Assembly: GCA_964649815.1 (NCBI GenBank)
Contig: CAZYQC010000006.1
Span: forward strand, 27,701 to 91,700
DNA length: 64,000 nucleotides
From: G013214665 sp964649815
Lineage (GTDB): Bacteria; Pseudomonadota; Alphaproteobacteria; Rhodobacterales; Rhodobacteraceae
Reading direction: 5' to 3'
Positions within the stretch are counted from its first letter, which is position 1. Every line of letters begins with the position of its first letter. The notes beneath the pieces were generated by a model that saw only the letters and a program-made list of their open reading frames with translations, was not told the origin of the DNA and did not search any database. Positions 34,401-41,954 of this stretch are shown here, in pieces. Both the position numbers and the translations under genes were made by a program.

Positions 34401-34619
34401 CGCGATTTTACGCAGTTCTTCTTCGATTTCGGCGGTTACGAGCGATTCAACACGCTCGGGATCCGCGCCGGGGAATTGCGTGGTTACGGTGGCGAATAAG
34501 TTTGTGATCGTGGGATCTTCTTGCCGTCCAAGCGACAGAAAGGACGACAGGCCCGCAGAGACCAAAACGAGGATGATCAGGGCTACGATACGCGGTTGGC
34601 GAAAGGTCAGCGTTTCCAT
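31482..34619 (-). CDS. RND-family efflux pump, inner-membrane transporter
   Basis: About 1045 residues, the normal length for AcrB/HAE1-type pumps. TM1 is VALIILVLVSAGLSSFLSLG; the repeated RND fold includes SVTGLIVALGLLVDAAIVMADEI in TM4 with the proton-relay Asp, and a matching TM10 region. Either GTG 34628 or ATG 34619 could start it; ATG gives the better SD spacing. It works with the adaptor encoded 16-25 bases upstream and an outer-membrane channel not present here. Substrates may be drugs, bile-type compounds or quorum signals. Controlled probably by the divergent TetR gene. Confidence 0.93.
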   Translation of the reverse strand: METLTFRQPRIVALIILVLVSAGLSSFLSLGRQEDPTITNLFATVTTQFPGADPERVESLVTAEIEEELRKIAEIDQISSVSRTGVSVISIDLLETLEDDAIEQIWAEARDAVEDARRNFPAGVLAPDFNAEGISAYSGVISVTSTEPDMPLTLMGRHAEALGDRLRAIPGTRAVDYFGLPEEEVLIRVDLEKAAALGLSAREISARVAEADGKVQAGRLQGGVDLTIGVSGEIETMDRIRQIVLRESDDGATVRLADIARITRGPKTPTEELAFANGKPAILIGTLAQDGQQIDRWMGFVKSELAAGADQVPLGIEETLLFDQSTYTVDRLAEVGLNMAIGVGLVVAVLLLTLGVRAALIVAAVLPVVSLATLATMNMIGLPIHQMSVTGLIVALGLLVDAAIVMADEIRKRLKAGMAREAAVSDAVKRLAAPLFASTVTTALAFTPMILLPGPAGDFVGSIAIAVVLMLFWSLLIALTVTPAIAGWILPSSETRGAFANGVQLRWLGRLFESSIRFAVTNPIRAVALSLILPVLGFVSFPTLTAQFFPGVERNQFYIEVTMPPGSAITETTRVANDMDAIIRADESLRSIYWSIGASGPAFYYNIVGGRSQEPGFAQAMITTETDADAARLVGSLQQRFDSAFPQAQVIVRGLVQGPPVDAPVEIKIQGQDIATLRALGDEVRAIMSDLDLVTQARAGVNGGAPKVRFNIDEDKARLLGLDVADVAAQLDAALVGVTGGSLVEGTEQLAVRVRFGDGLRGDLQAIADMPILLPNAPVISARGAFPAVPLSEIATPVVEPAESIITRVDGARENVIQAFLVPDVLPEEALQQVLVALDERGFEMPTGYTLSLGGDSDARSNTVGNLLASVGLIVTLTVATIVLTFNSFRLATVTLVVCVLAAGLSMLSLAIMQYPFGVVAIIGVIGSIGVSINAAIIILTALQADEDAASGDQEAMVRVVTGSSRHIISTTITTFGGFLPLILDGGAFWPPFAVSIAGGVLLSTVVSFYFTPPMFALVRKRVKKPAADLMPDTRDVVLLLHAAE

Positions 34620-34644
34620 TGGGATCACTTCTGTTTGGTGCGGA

Positions 34645-35802
34645 TTAGGACGCAGGCTGGGGATCGACGGTTTGACCGACTGTCACGCGTTGTGGGCCGC
34701 TGGTGATCAGCTGAACCCCGTCAGGAAAGGCACCGCGCACGAAAACCTGATCGCCTTCGGTGTGCAGAACCTGGACCGTGAGCGCGCGCACGATGTTGTC
34801 CGCGTCAACGGCCAGCAAGGTCCATTGGCCGCGCTGACCCTCTTTCAGAACAGTCACCGGCACCCAAAGCCCATCGGTTTGCACCCTATCGGTAAGCATC
34901 AACCGAGCGGTTTGGCCAAAGGCGAAACCAGCGTCCGTTCCGATCTCGAAAATGGCAGTGCGGGTGCGGGTTGTGGGATCAACGTCGGGGCGCAGGGTGA
35001 CAAGAGAGACGTCATTGAGCGCGCCCGCGATAGAGACAGTGGCGGTTGCCAGATCCGCCTCGGCGATATCAAGCGGGAGACCCACGCGCACATTGGGCGC
35101 GCCGTTTTCCGCGATTTCGACAAGGCCCTGCCCCGGTGACACGCTTTCGCCACCATCTACGCGGCGATCTGTGATGCGGCCGTCGAAGGGCGCATAGACT
35201 TTGGATTTTTCGGCCTGAATGCTGTTGGTCATCAGGGCGGCCTCGGTCTCGGCGATGCGCGATTGCAGCTCGTCCGAACGCGAGAGCGCTTCGTCAAGGG
35301 CGGCTTGGCTTGCATAGCCCTGGCGCGAGAGTTTCGACTGGCGTTCAACCGTTTGTTTGGCAAAGCGCAGTTGCGCCTCAAGGGCCGATTGGCTGGCCAA
35401 AAGACGCTCGCGCTCAGCATCCAGAAGGCGCGTGTCGAGCGAGGCGATATGTTGGCCTTTGGAGACCGTGTCGCCTTCGTCAACGAGGATTTCGTCAAGC
35501 CGTCCGCTCAGCTCAAAAGAGACCGTCGTGCTGCGCTGCGCCTCGATTTGGCCCACGAAAGAGCGCGTCACCTCATAGCCTTGGGCCAAAACGATAGGGG
35601 CCGTAGAGACCGGCATCACAGGGGCAGAGACAGGCGCAGGCACCGCATTGGCGCGGCGGGTCAACTCTTGGCTGCCCAAGGCCACCGCGGTCACGGCGAC
35701 GCCGCCTACCGCCAATGTCAACGTGATCCGTCCAACGGCTCGGACGGTCCGACGCAAAAGTCCTGGCTGTTCTGTTTTCGACTTGGTTTCCGTTGCGGCC
35801 AT
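34645..35802 (-). CDS. RND efflux periplasmic adaptor (membrane-fusion protein)
   Basis: 385 residues: one N-terminal membrane helix (ITLTLAVGGVAVTAVAL), barrel-sandwich lipoyl halves (G-R-L-D-E-I-L-V-D-E-G-D-T-V-S-K-G-Q and Y-A-P-F-D-G-R-I-T-D-R-R-V) separated by a coiled-coil hairpin (about 135-205), then beta-barrel and membrane-proximal domains. It bridges the RND transporter to an outer-membrane channel. GAGGG precedes the ATG. First gene of the adaptor-pump operon, divergent from tetR. Confidence 0.93.
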   Translation of the reverse strand: MAATETKSKTEQPGLLRRTVRAVGRITLTLAVGGVAVTAVALGSQELTRRANAVPAPVSAPVMPVSTAPIVLAQGYEVTRSFVGQIEAQRSTTVSFELSGRLDEILVDEGDTVSKGQHIASLDTRLLDAERERLLASQSALEAQLRFAKQTVERQSKLSRQGYASQAALDEALSRSDELQSRIAETEAALMTNSIQAEKSKVYAPFDGRITDRRVDGGESVSPGQGLVEIAENGAPNVRVGLPLDIAEADLATATVSIAGALNDVSLVTLRPDVDPTTRTRTAIFEIGTDAGFAFGQTARLMLTDRVQTDGLWVPVTVLKEGQRGQWTLLAVDADNIVRALTVQVLHTEGDQVFVRGAFPDGVQLITSGPQRVTVGQTVDPQPAS

Positions 35803-35819
35803 GAGGCTACCCTCGCAAT

Positions 35820-35855
35820 GTTAGAGCTTCTAACTCATATGTTAGCGTTTCTTAC
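35820..35855. promoter_or_regulatory. Paired operator-like half-palindromes between tetR and the RND operon
   Basis: GTTAGAGCTTCTAAC (35820-35834) is a perfect 6-3-6 inverted repeat; GTTAGCGTTTCTTAC (35841-35855) is a degenerate copy starting exactly 21 bp later, two helical turns. A minus-strand promoter can be drawn through them: TTGTCA at 35863-35858, 17-base spacer, ATATGA at 35840-35835. This arrangement suits two TetR dimers on one DNA face covering the pump promoter. Confidence 0.6.
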
Positions 35856-35892
35856 TTTGACAAGATGTACGGGGTCTGAAAGAAGTTGGATC

Positions 35893-36516
35893 ATGGAAAT
35901 AATTGAAAACACCAAAGCGGCACCGCTGAAGAAGGTGGGGTATCATCACGGCGATTTGCGCGCCGGATTGATCGAAGCCACACGTCAGTTGGTCGAAGAA
36001 AAAGGGCCGGACGGATTTTCGGTCTCGGATGCGTGCCGTCTCGCGGGTGTGTCGACTGCGGCGCCTTATAAGCACTTCAAAGATAAGTCAGAAATGATTG
36101 TCGCGATGGTCATGGAGGGTATGGAGCGCCACCGTCAGAACATGATCAAAGCGCTGGAACAGGCGCCGCCGGGCACGCCTGCGCGGATCCGCGTTCTGGG
36201 GCGCGAATATGTGGATTTCGCCCTGACCGAGCCGGGTGTTTTTCGCCTGAAATTTGGCGGCTATACAGATCGTCTCGAAGATCCACGCCTGCAAGAGGCG
36301 GGCGAAGGCACCTTTACGTTGGTGTTGCACGAGGTGGCGAAATGCATGGGCAAGGACGAGATCACCCCCGACATCCGGCGGCGTGGCTTTATGCTGTGGA
36401 GCTTTGTGCATGGGCTGAGCTTTTTGCTGGCGGATTCCAAGCTGTCGGATTTGGGGGGCGACTTTGAAGTTGACGATTTGCTCACGGACATCGCCGTGCG
36501 CGTTTTGGCGCCGTGA
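35893..36516 (+). CDS. TetR/AcrR-family transcriptional regulator
   Basis: 207 residues from ATG at 35893 (MEIIENTK). The DNA-binding domain is H-H-G-D-L-R-A-G-L-I-E-A..., with the helix-turn-helix SVSDACRLAGVSTAAPYKHF. The C-terminal domain has the WHG-type motif (S-F-V-H-G-L-S-F-L), typical of TetR_C_13 regulators of multidrug pumps. A longer open frame starting at 35263 is antisense to the adaptor gene and is rejected. Likely repressor of the divergent RND operon and of itself, through the sites at 35820-35855. Confidence 0.92.
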   Translation: MEIIENTKAAPLKKVGYHHGDLRAGLIEATRQLVEEKGPDGFSVSDACRLAGVSTAAPYKHFKDKSEMIVAMVMEGMERHRQNMIKALEQAPPGTPARIRVLGREYVDFALTEPGVFRLKFGGYTDRLEDPRLQEAGEGTFTLVLHEVAKCMGKDEITPDIRRRGFMLWSFVHGLSFLLADSKLSDLGGDFEVDDLLTDIAVRVLAP

Positions 36517-36603
36517 CGCGGCCTTGATGATGCGGTTTTCGGGCTAGATCGGTGATCACCGGGGCTCCATCCCGGATGTGTTTGCCTGTAGGCGGAGTTG
36601 GAT

Positions 36604-37137
36604 ATGTACCCTTTCATCAGACTGACCTGGCAGATGGCTTTGGCTGCGCGGCAACCAAAACTGGGCCCCTGGGACGCGCATACTTCCTATCATTATTGCA
36701 TGCCTTGGGATGTCGATATGTTCGGAGAGATGAACAACGGGCGCGTCCTGACGTTTACCGATCTGGGTCGGTTTCCACTTGCGCTGCGGGGTGGATTGAT
36801 CCGCGTGATCGTCAAGAACAAATGGCAGCTGTCGATGGCTGGCGCGACGGTTCGATGGCAACGACGCATCTTGCCGTTCAAACGTTATGAGATGCGCTCG
36901 GCCGCCATCGGATGCGACGACAAATTCGTTTATTTGCACCATACGATCTGGCGCGAGGGCGTCTGCCACGCGAGCGTTCTGTACCGCGCCTGCGCCAGAA
37001 AGGGCAAAGATCGCATCCCGATCGAGACATTCATGTCCGAAATGGGAACCGCCCAAGACATGCCCCGCCTGCCCGATTTTGCCGAGACCTGGCGGCAGGG
37101 CGAGGATGCGCGCAGTTGGCCGCCCGAAGCGGCCTAG
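36604..37137 (+). CDS. Hot-dog fold acyl-CoA thioesterase-like protein
   Basis: 177 residues from ATG at 36604 with GGAG 7 bases upstream; a TTG at 36598 is less likely. The 4HBT-type signature P-W-D-V-D-M-F-G-E-M-N-N-G-R-V-L with the conserved Asp and Asn is followed by the long hot-dog helix F-T-D-L-G-R-F. It probably hydrolyses acyl-CoA thioesters, but this Them6/YbgC-like branch has few characterised members. It lies alone between tetR and the beta-oxidation cluster. Confidence 0.8.
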   Translation: MYPFIRLTWQMALAARQPKLGPWDAHTSYHYCMPWDVDMFGEMNNGRVLTFTDLGRFPLALRGGLIRVIVKNKWQLSMAGATVRWQRRILPFKRYEMRSAAIGCDDKFVYLHHTIWREGVCHASVLYRACARKGKDRIPIETFMSEMGTAQDMPRLPDFAETWRQGEDARSWPPEAA

Positions 37138-37173
37138 GTCCATGCGCCACAGGGTGATCCCGCGCGCCACATA

Positions 37174-37187
37174 CCGTTCATGAACGG
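37174..37187. promoter_or_regulatory. 14-bp palindrome CCGTTCATGAACGG
   Basis: A perfect palindrome 36 bases after the thioesterase stop and about 100 bases before the MerR site. It could be a hairpin terminator (no T tract) or a regulator site in the 247-base control region of the beta-oxidation cluster. Confidence 0.35.
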
Positions 37188-37287
37188 CGTTTAGACTGTG
37201 TTCACAGCTTGTGCGGTAGAGGCTGTCTAAGCGTCTGGGCTGTGTGGATCGCGTTGTGGCGGAACGTTCGTTTGGCACAACGGAAAG

Positions 37288-37317
37288 TGACGTAACGTAT
37301 AACTTACGTAAACGTCA
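37288..37317. promoter_or_regulatory. MerR (LiuR-like) operator candidate upstream of the beta-oxidation cluster
   Basis: The 30-base block begins TGACGTAACGT and ends TTACGTAAACGTCA (37304-37317). The latter is an almost perfect inverted repeat (TTACGT / AACGTCA) of the type TTACGTWAACGTNA that I associate with LiuR-type MerR regulators of branched-chain amino acid and fatty-acid degradation. The first half looks like a second, weaker site. It lies 68 bases before the MerR start codon. Confidence 0.6.
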
Positions 37318-37384
37318 GCCACCATTGTAGCGTCTCGCCACACTGCCCAGATTCGCAGTGGAACGGTTAAAAGTGAGCGATACA

Positions 37385-37786
37385 ATGCGCGACAAAACGA
37401 TGAGTATCCGTGAGATGTGTGATGCTTTTGACGTCACACCACGGACATTGCGATTTTACGAAGCCAAGGAACTCTTGTTCCCGATCCGCGAAGGCCAAAA
37501 GCGTCTTTTTACCAAACGTGATCGCGCCCGGCTCAAGCTGATCTTGCGCGGCAAGCGCTTTGGTTTCAGCCTGGAAGAAATCCGTCAGCTGCTGGATCTG
37601 TACCACATGGGTGACCAGCAACAGACCCAGTTGGCGCAGACCTATGACATCGCGCAAGAGCGTTTGAACGACATGATCCGCCAACGCGACGAGCTGAACG
37701 AAGCGATAGAAGATCTCAAAGACCAGTTGAAGTGGGGCGAAAAGGTCCTTGCTTCGATGGCGACATCCAAAAACGCGGCGGAATAA
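37385..37786 (+). CDS. MerR-family regulator (LiuR-like, second paralogue)
   Basis: About 133 residues from ATG at 37385 (MRDKTMSIREMC); ATG 37400 and GTG 37358 are alternatives. Winged helix IREMCDAFDVTPRTLRFYE and a C-terminal coiled coil rich in Gln and Asp/Glu (about 75-120), no sensor domain. It heads a run of acyl-CoA degradation genes and is 36 bases from the DmdC-type gene. This fits a LiuR-like role: autoregulated repressor relieved by acyl-CoA. The TTACGTAAACGTCA site in front supports autoregulation. Confidence 0.88.
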   Translation: MRDKTMSIREMCDAFDVTPRTLRFYEAKELLFPIREGQKRLFTKRDRARLKLILRGKRFGFSLEEIRQLLDLYHMGDQQQTQLAQTYDIAQERLNDMIRQRDELNEAIEDLKDQLKWGEKVLASMATSKNAAE

Positions 37787-37822
37787 TCCCCGCACATTCC
37801 GAGTAGAAAAGGGAGACCTAAC

Positions 37823-39604
37823 GTGCCGACCTATACAGCGCCAACAAAAGACCTCCAGTTCGTATTGCACGATGTGCTGAACGTAACCGGGTCCGACATT
37901 CCCGGCTATGATGAGCTGGAAGCCGATTTCACCTCTGCCATTCTGGAGGAGGCCGGCAAAATTTCGAGCCAAGTTCTTGCCCCATTGAATGCGGTCGGCG
38001 ACACCGAAGGGTGCCGGCTGGAAAACGGAATTGTCTATACGCCTACAGGCTTCAAAGACGCGTTCGAACAGATGAAAGCAGGCGGCTGGACCGGCCTAGA
38101 CATGCCAGAAGCCTATGGCGGCCAAGGCATGCCCTATCTGCTTGGCACCGCTGTGGGCGAGATGTTTTCTGCGTCAAATCAGGCGTTTATGATGTATCAA
38201 GGTCTCACCCACGGTGCGGCCTCGGCCATCCTTGCGCATGGAACGGACGCCCAAAAGGACAAGTGGCTGCCGAAGATGGTCAGCTGTGACTGGACCGGCA
38301 CGATGAACCTGACCGAACCGCATTGCGGAACCGATCTGGGTTTGATGCGGACCAAGGCCGTGCCGCAGGATGACGGATCTTACAAGATTTCCGGCCAAAA
38401 GATCTTTATCTCTTCTGGCGATCACGACATGGCCGAAAACATCGTCCATCTGGTTCTGGCAAAGATCCCTGGTGGGCCAGACGGCATCAAGGGCGTGTCT
38501 CTCTTTATCGTACCCAAAGTCATGGTCGATGACGACGGCAATCTGGGCGCCCGCAACGGCGTCTCGGTCGGCAAGATCGAAGAAAAGATGGGCATCCACG
38601 GCAATTCCACCTGCGTCATGAATTACGACGAAGCGACAGGCTATTTGCTGGGCGAGGCGCACAAGGGTATGCGCGCCATGTTCACCATGATGAACGAAGC
38701 CCGTTTGGGCGTTGGCATGCAGGGCCTCGCACAAGCCGAAGTCGCGTATCAAAACGCGCTGGAATATGCGAAAGACCGTTTGCAAGGGCGCGACGTCACA
38801 GGCGTCAAGAACCCCGACGGCCCGGCCGATCCGCTGATCGTGCACCCGGATATCCGTCGGTCCTTGATGGATCAAAAGAGCTTTGCAGAAGGCGCGCGCG
38901 CGTTTGTTCTGTGGGGCGCACAGATGATCGACGCGGCACATCGCAAGGGCGACAAAAACGCAGACGGCCTCATCTCGTTGCTGACCCCGGTCATCAAGGG
39001 CTTTTTGACCGATCAGGGCTATGACATGACGATCAAGGCGCAGCAGGTCTATGGCGGTCACGGCTATATCGAGGAATGGGGCATGTCCCAATTCACCCGC
39101 GACGCCCGGATTGCCATGATCTACGAAGGGGCCAATGGCGTTCAGGCGCTGGACCTCGTGGGCCGCAAGCTGGCGCAAGATGGTGGCAAACACGTGATGG
39201 CGTTCTTTGAGCTGGTGAAAACCTTCATCGCAGAGAACAAAGGCCAGGATGAGGCCTATGACCGTGAGTTCATCGAACCGCTGAAAGCGGCGTCAAAAGA
39301 CCTGCAAGAGGCTGGCATGTACTTTATGCAAAACGGCATGACGAACCCGAACAACGCTTTGTCGGGCTCTTATGACTTCATGCATATGTTCGGCCATGTT
39401 TGCTTGGGCCTGATGTGGGCGATGATGGGCAAGGCCGCCGACGCGGCCCTGGCTGGTGGCACGTCGGATGTTGAGTTCTACCAGACCAAACTGTCGACGG
39501 GTCGCTATTATATGGCGCGCCAATTGCCCGCCACGGCGCTGCACCTGACACGCATCAAGTCCGGCGCGGACACGGTCATGGCGCTGGATGCGGCAAACTT
39601 TTGA
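37823..39604 (+). CDS. Acyl-CoA dehydrogenase, DmdC type
   Basis: 593 residues, the long (about 600) form with a C-terminal extension (acetyl-CoA-dehydrogenase-like domain) found in 3-methylmercaptopropionyl-CoA dehydrogenase DmdC and in fatty-acyl relatives. Starts at GTG with GGGAG upstream. FAD/substrate motif M-N-L-T-E-P-H-C-G-T-D-L; catalytic base Glu435 in IYEGANGVQALDLVGRKL, the same residue number reported for DmdC. It makes the alpha-beta double bond in acyl-CoA. No dmdA, dmdB or dmdD is adjacent, so a general medium/long-chain substrate is as likely as methylmercaptopropionyl-CoA. Confidence 0.88.
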   Translation: MPTYTAPTKDLQFVLHDVLNVTGSDIPGYDELEADFTSAILEEAGKISSQVLAPLNAVGDTEGCRLENGIVYTPTGFKDAFEQMKAGGWTGLDMPEAYGGQGMPYLLGTAVGEMFSASNQAFMMYQGLTHGAASAILAHGTDAQKDKWLPKMVSCDWTGTMNLTEPHCGTDLGLMRTKAVPQDDGSYKISGQKIFISSGDHDMAENIVHLVLAKIPGGPDGIKGVSLFIVPKVMVDDDGNLGARNGVSVGKIEEKMGIHGNSTCVMNYDEATGYLLGEAHKGMRAMFTMMNEARLGVGMQGLAQAEVAYQNALEYAKDRLQGRDVTGVKNPDGPADPLIVHPDIRRSLMDQKSFAEGARAFVLWGAQMIDAAHRKGDKNADGLISLLTPVIKGFLTDQGYDMTIKAQQVYGGHGYIEEWGMSQFTRDARIAMIYEGANGVQALDLVGRKLAQDGGKHVMAFFELVKTFIAENKGQDEAYDREFIEPLKAASKDLQEAGMYFMQNGMTNPNNALSGSYDFMHMFGHVCLGLMWAMMGKAADAALAGGTSDVEFYQTKLSTGRYYMARQLPATALHLTRIKSGADTVMALDAANF

Positions 39605-39744
39605 TCGGTTTGGGCGGGGGGAACTCCGCCCAACGGCCGCCCGCTGATGTCGATCGCCCTGGCAAGGACCGCCCTGAGGGCAGGCGGCACAGATTTCATG
39701 CGCTGAGCGATCTCAGCAACGCCAAAACAGAAAAGGGCTTTTCC

Positions 39745-40899
39745 ATGAAGGACCTTCCCGCACAAACAGGTTGGATGACGGACGAGCATCAGATGCTCGC
39801 CGATATGACGGCAAATTTCATCAACACCGAATGGGCGCCCCGCTTTGAAACCTGGCGCAAGCAGTCGCAGATGGACCGCTCGGCCTGGTACGAGGCGGCG
39901 GAGCTGGGTCTGCTCTGCCCGTCCATCCCCGAGGAATACGGCGGCGCGGGCGGCGATTTCGGCCACGAAGCGGCGATCCTGATGGAGGCGGCACGCGCCA
40001 ACCTCGCCAGCTGGGGCCATTCGATCCATTCCGGTATCGTGGCGCATTACATCCTCGAATACGGCTCAGAAGAGCAGAAACAACGCTGGCTGCCCAAGAT
40101 GGCGCGCGGCGAAATGGTCGGCGCCCTGGCGATGACCGAACCCTCCACCGGGTCCGACGTGCAGTCGATCAAGACCAAGGCAGTGAAAGACGGCAACGCC
40201 TATCGTTTGTCCGGGCAAAAGACCTTTATCACCAACGGCCAGCACGCGGAAATCATCATCGTCGCGGCCAAAACCGATCCAAGCCTCGGCTCAAAAGGCG
40301 TGAGCCTGGTGGTGGTCGAAACCGAAGGCGCCGACGGCTTCCAACGCGGTCGCAACCTGGAAAAGATCGGCAAACACGCCTCGGATACCTCCGAGCTTTT
40401 CTTCGACAATGTCGAAATCCCGCCGGAAAACATCCTGGGCGGCGAAGAGGGCAAAGGCTTTTACCAGATGATGCAACAGCTCCCCCAAGAGCGTCTTATC
40501 ATCGCCTGCGAAGCGATGGGCGCAATGGAAGGGGCGGTCGAGCGGACGATCACCTATTGCAAAGAACGTGAGGCCTTTGGCGGAAACCTGCTTCAGTTCC
40601 AAAACACGCGCTTCAAGCTCGCAGAATGCAAGACCAAAACCGCCGTCTGCCGCGCATTCCTTGACGAATGCATCTCAGAGCACCTGCGCGGCGAGCTGAC
40701 CGTCGACAAAGCCGCGATGGCCAAATACTGGCTCACCGATTGCCAGGGCCAAGTGCTGGACGAATGCCTGCAGCTGCATGGCGGCTACGGGTTTATGCAG
40801 GAATACGCCATCGGCGAGATGTGGGCCGATGCGCGGGTTCAACGGATCTACGGCGGCACAAACGAGATCATGAAAGAGCTGATCGCGAGGTCCCTTTGA
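39745..40899 (+). CDS. Acyl-CoA dehydrogenase, long-chain (LCAD) type
   Basis: 384 residues from ATG at 39745 (MKDLPAQTG). Acyl-CoA dehydrogenase fold with ALAMTEPSTGSDVQ and, near the end, IYGGTNEIMKELIARSL. The usual catalytic Glu of the C-terminal motif is Gly here. As in LCAD and isovaleryl-CoA dehydrogenases, the base is in helix G: in LPQERLIIACEAMGAMEG the Glu at about residue 262 aligns with the LCAD base. It probably handles longer or branched acyl-CoAs and complements the DmdC-type enzyme. Confidence 0.9.
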   Translation: MKDLPAQTGWMTDEHQMLADMTANFINTEWAPRFETWRKQSQMDRSAWYEAAELGLLCPSIPEEYGGAGGDFGHEAAILMEAARANLASWGHSIHSGIVAHYILEYGSEEQKQRWLPKMARGEMVGALAMTEPSTGSDVQSIKTKAVKDGNAYRLSGQKTFITNGQHAEIIIVAAKTDPSLGSKGVSLVVVETEGADGFQRGRNLEKIGKHASDTSELFFDNVEIPPENILGGEEGKGFYQMMQQLPQERLIIACEAMGAMEGAVERTITYCKEREAFGGNLLQFQNTRFKLAECKTKTAVCRAFLDECISEHLRGELTVDKAAMAKYWLTDCQGQVLDECLQLHGGYGFMQEYAIGEMWADARVQRIYGGTNEIMKELIARSL

Positions 40900-40930
40900 G
40901 TGCATCCGCCACGCATAGGACAGCAGATGG

Positions 40931-40970
40931 GACGCCTCCGGCGGGGGAGTATTTTGCGTCCAAAAGAAGC
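40931..40970 (+). repeat. CCAAAAGAA-type intergenic repeat, copy 3
   Basis: A small hairpin CGCC-TCC-GGCG (40933-40943) followed by GGGGGAGTATTTTGCGTCCA and AAAGAAG. It has the same order and spacing as copy 1 and faces copy 4, 168 bases downstream. Confidence 0.6.
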
Positions 40971-41138
40971 AGGGGCGGAGAGCAATCCACCCCGCCGTCC
41001 GGCCTCATATCGGGGTTAACCCTGGCGGGCGGGACGGCGGAGCTTCTTCCGGAGCGGTCATCGGCTCTCCAGCCTGTACCGCGTCACAGGGATACGCGCG
41101 CGAGGGTTAATGCTTTCTTGCTGAAAGGGCGGCATGGT

Positions 41139-41186
41139 CCTTCTTTTGGATAAAAATACTCCGGGGGTGTGGGGGCTGGCCCCCAC
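41139..41186 (-). repeat. CCAAAAGAA-type intergenic repeat, copy 4
   Basis: On the minus strand: hairpin GTGGGGG/CCCCCAC (41169-41186, loop of 4) followed by ACCCCCGGAGTATTTTTATC and CAAAAGAAGG (41168-41139). It is the most regular copy and lies in opposite orientation to copy 3. Confidence 0.65.
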
Positions 41187-41234
41187 GGGCCCTGCACAGT
41201 CAAACCCAAGACGCCAAGGGAGGGCGACGCGACT

Positions 41235-41873
41235 ATGACCATTCAACTGCGCTGTTTTGGAGAAAGCGGTAATTCCTACAAGGCCGCCTTGTCGTTGGCC
41301 TTGTCTGGCCTTGAGTGGAGCCCGGTGAAGGTCGATTTCTTTAACGGAGAAACCCGGTCAGTCGATTACCGCGAAACTTTGAACAACATGGGCGAGGCGC
41401 CTGTTTTGATCGACGGCGACGTGCGGCTGACGCAGTCGGGTGTGATCCAGCAGTATATCACGGACAAAACGGGCATGTTCGGCGGCACGACGGACGCGGA
41501 GCGGTACGAGGTTTTGCGCTGGGTACTTTGGGACAATCACAAGCTCAGTTCGATGTGCGGCGTGACGCGCTTTTTGATGAATTTCACACCGGCGGACAAA
41601 CAGCCCAAAGAGGTGATCGCTTTCAACCAGGGGCGTTTGAAGACCGCCTATGGCATTCTGAACGCGCATCTGGAGGGGCGGGACTGGATTGTGGGCGGCG
41701 GGATCACCAATGCCGATCTCTCTTGTGCGGGATATTTGTATTACCCTGAGCCCTTTGGTTTTGATCGCGCAGATTGGCCCAACATTGATGCGTGGCTCAC
41801 ACGCTTAAGCGAAGCGCCCGGGTGGCAGCACCCGTATGATTTGATGCCCGGCCACCCAAGTGACCGAGCGTAA
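41235..41873 (+). CDS. Glutathione S-transferase family protein
   Basis: 212 residues from ATG at 41235 (MTIQLRCFG). N-terminal thioredoxin-like domain with E-S-G-N-S-Y-K-A-A-L (candidate catalytic Ser), E-A-P-V-L-I-D-G cis-Pro loop and the glutathione-binding L-T-Q-S-G-V-I (Gln-Ser); C-terminal all-helical domain with G-I-T-N-A-D-L-S-C-A-G N-capping box. It lies in the beta-oxidation cluster, 81 bases before the thiolase; roles in handling reactive enoyl or thioester intermediates are possible. Confidence 0.88.
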   Translation: MTIQLRCFGESGNSYKAALSLALSGLEWSPVKVDFFNGETRSVDYRETLNNMGEAPVLIDGDVRLTQSGVIQQYITDKTGMFGGTTDAERYEVLRWVLWDNHKLSSMCGVTRFLMNFTPADKQPKEVIAFNQGRLKTAYGILNAHLEGRDWIVGGGITNADLSCAGYLYYPEPFGFDRADWPNIDAWLTRLSEAPGWQHPYDLMPGHPSDRA

Positions 41874-41954
41874 AGGAACGCAACGGCACGGGTTGCGAGA
41901 CAGCCGCCCTGCCCCCCACATCGCACGCAACGGTATGCCGAAAGGAAGGATCCG

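Larger units (their letters stand above)
40900..41234. other. 335-base gene-less interval built of nested inverted repeats
   Basis: Between the LCAD-type gene and the GST gene on the same strand. It carries two copies of the intergenic repeat facing each other (40931-40970 and 41139-41186). Between them lie a 9-bp inverted repeat (CCGCCGTCC at 40992-41000 with GGACGGCGG at 41032-41040) and an inner palindrome GGGTTAACCC (41013-41022). No reading frame with an SD is visible. Transcription of the cluster may be cut or restarted here. Confidence 0.6.

Noticed and set aside
37823..39604. Firm assignment as dmdC
   Set aside because: Catalytic residue and length fit, but dmdB/dmdD are not adjacent and fatty-acyl relatives have the same features.
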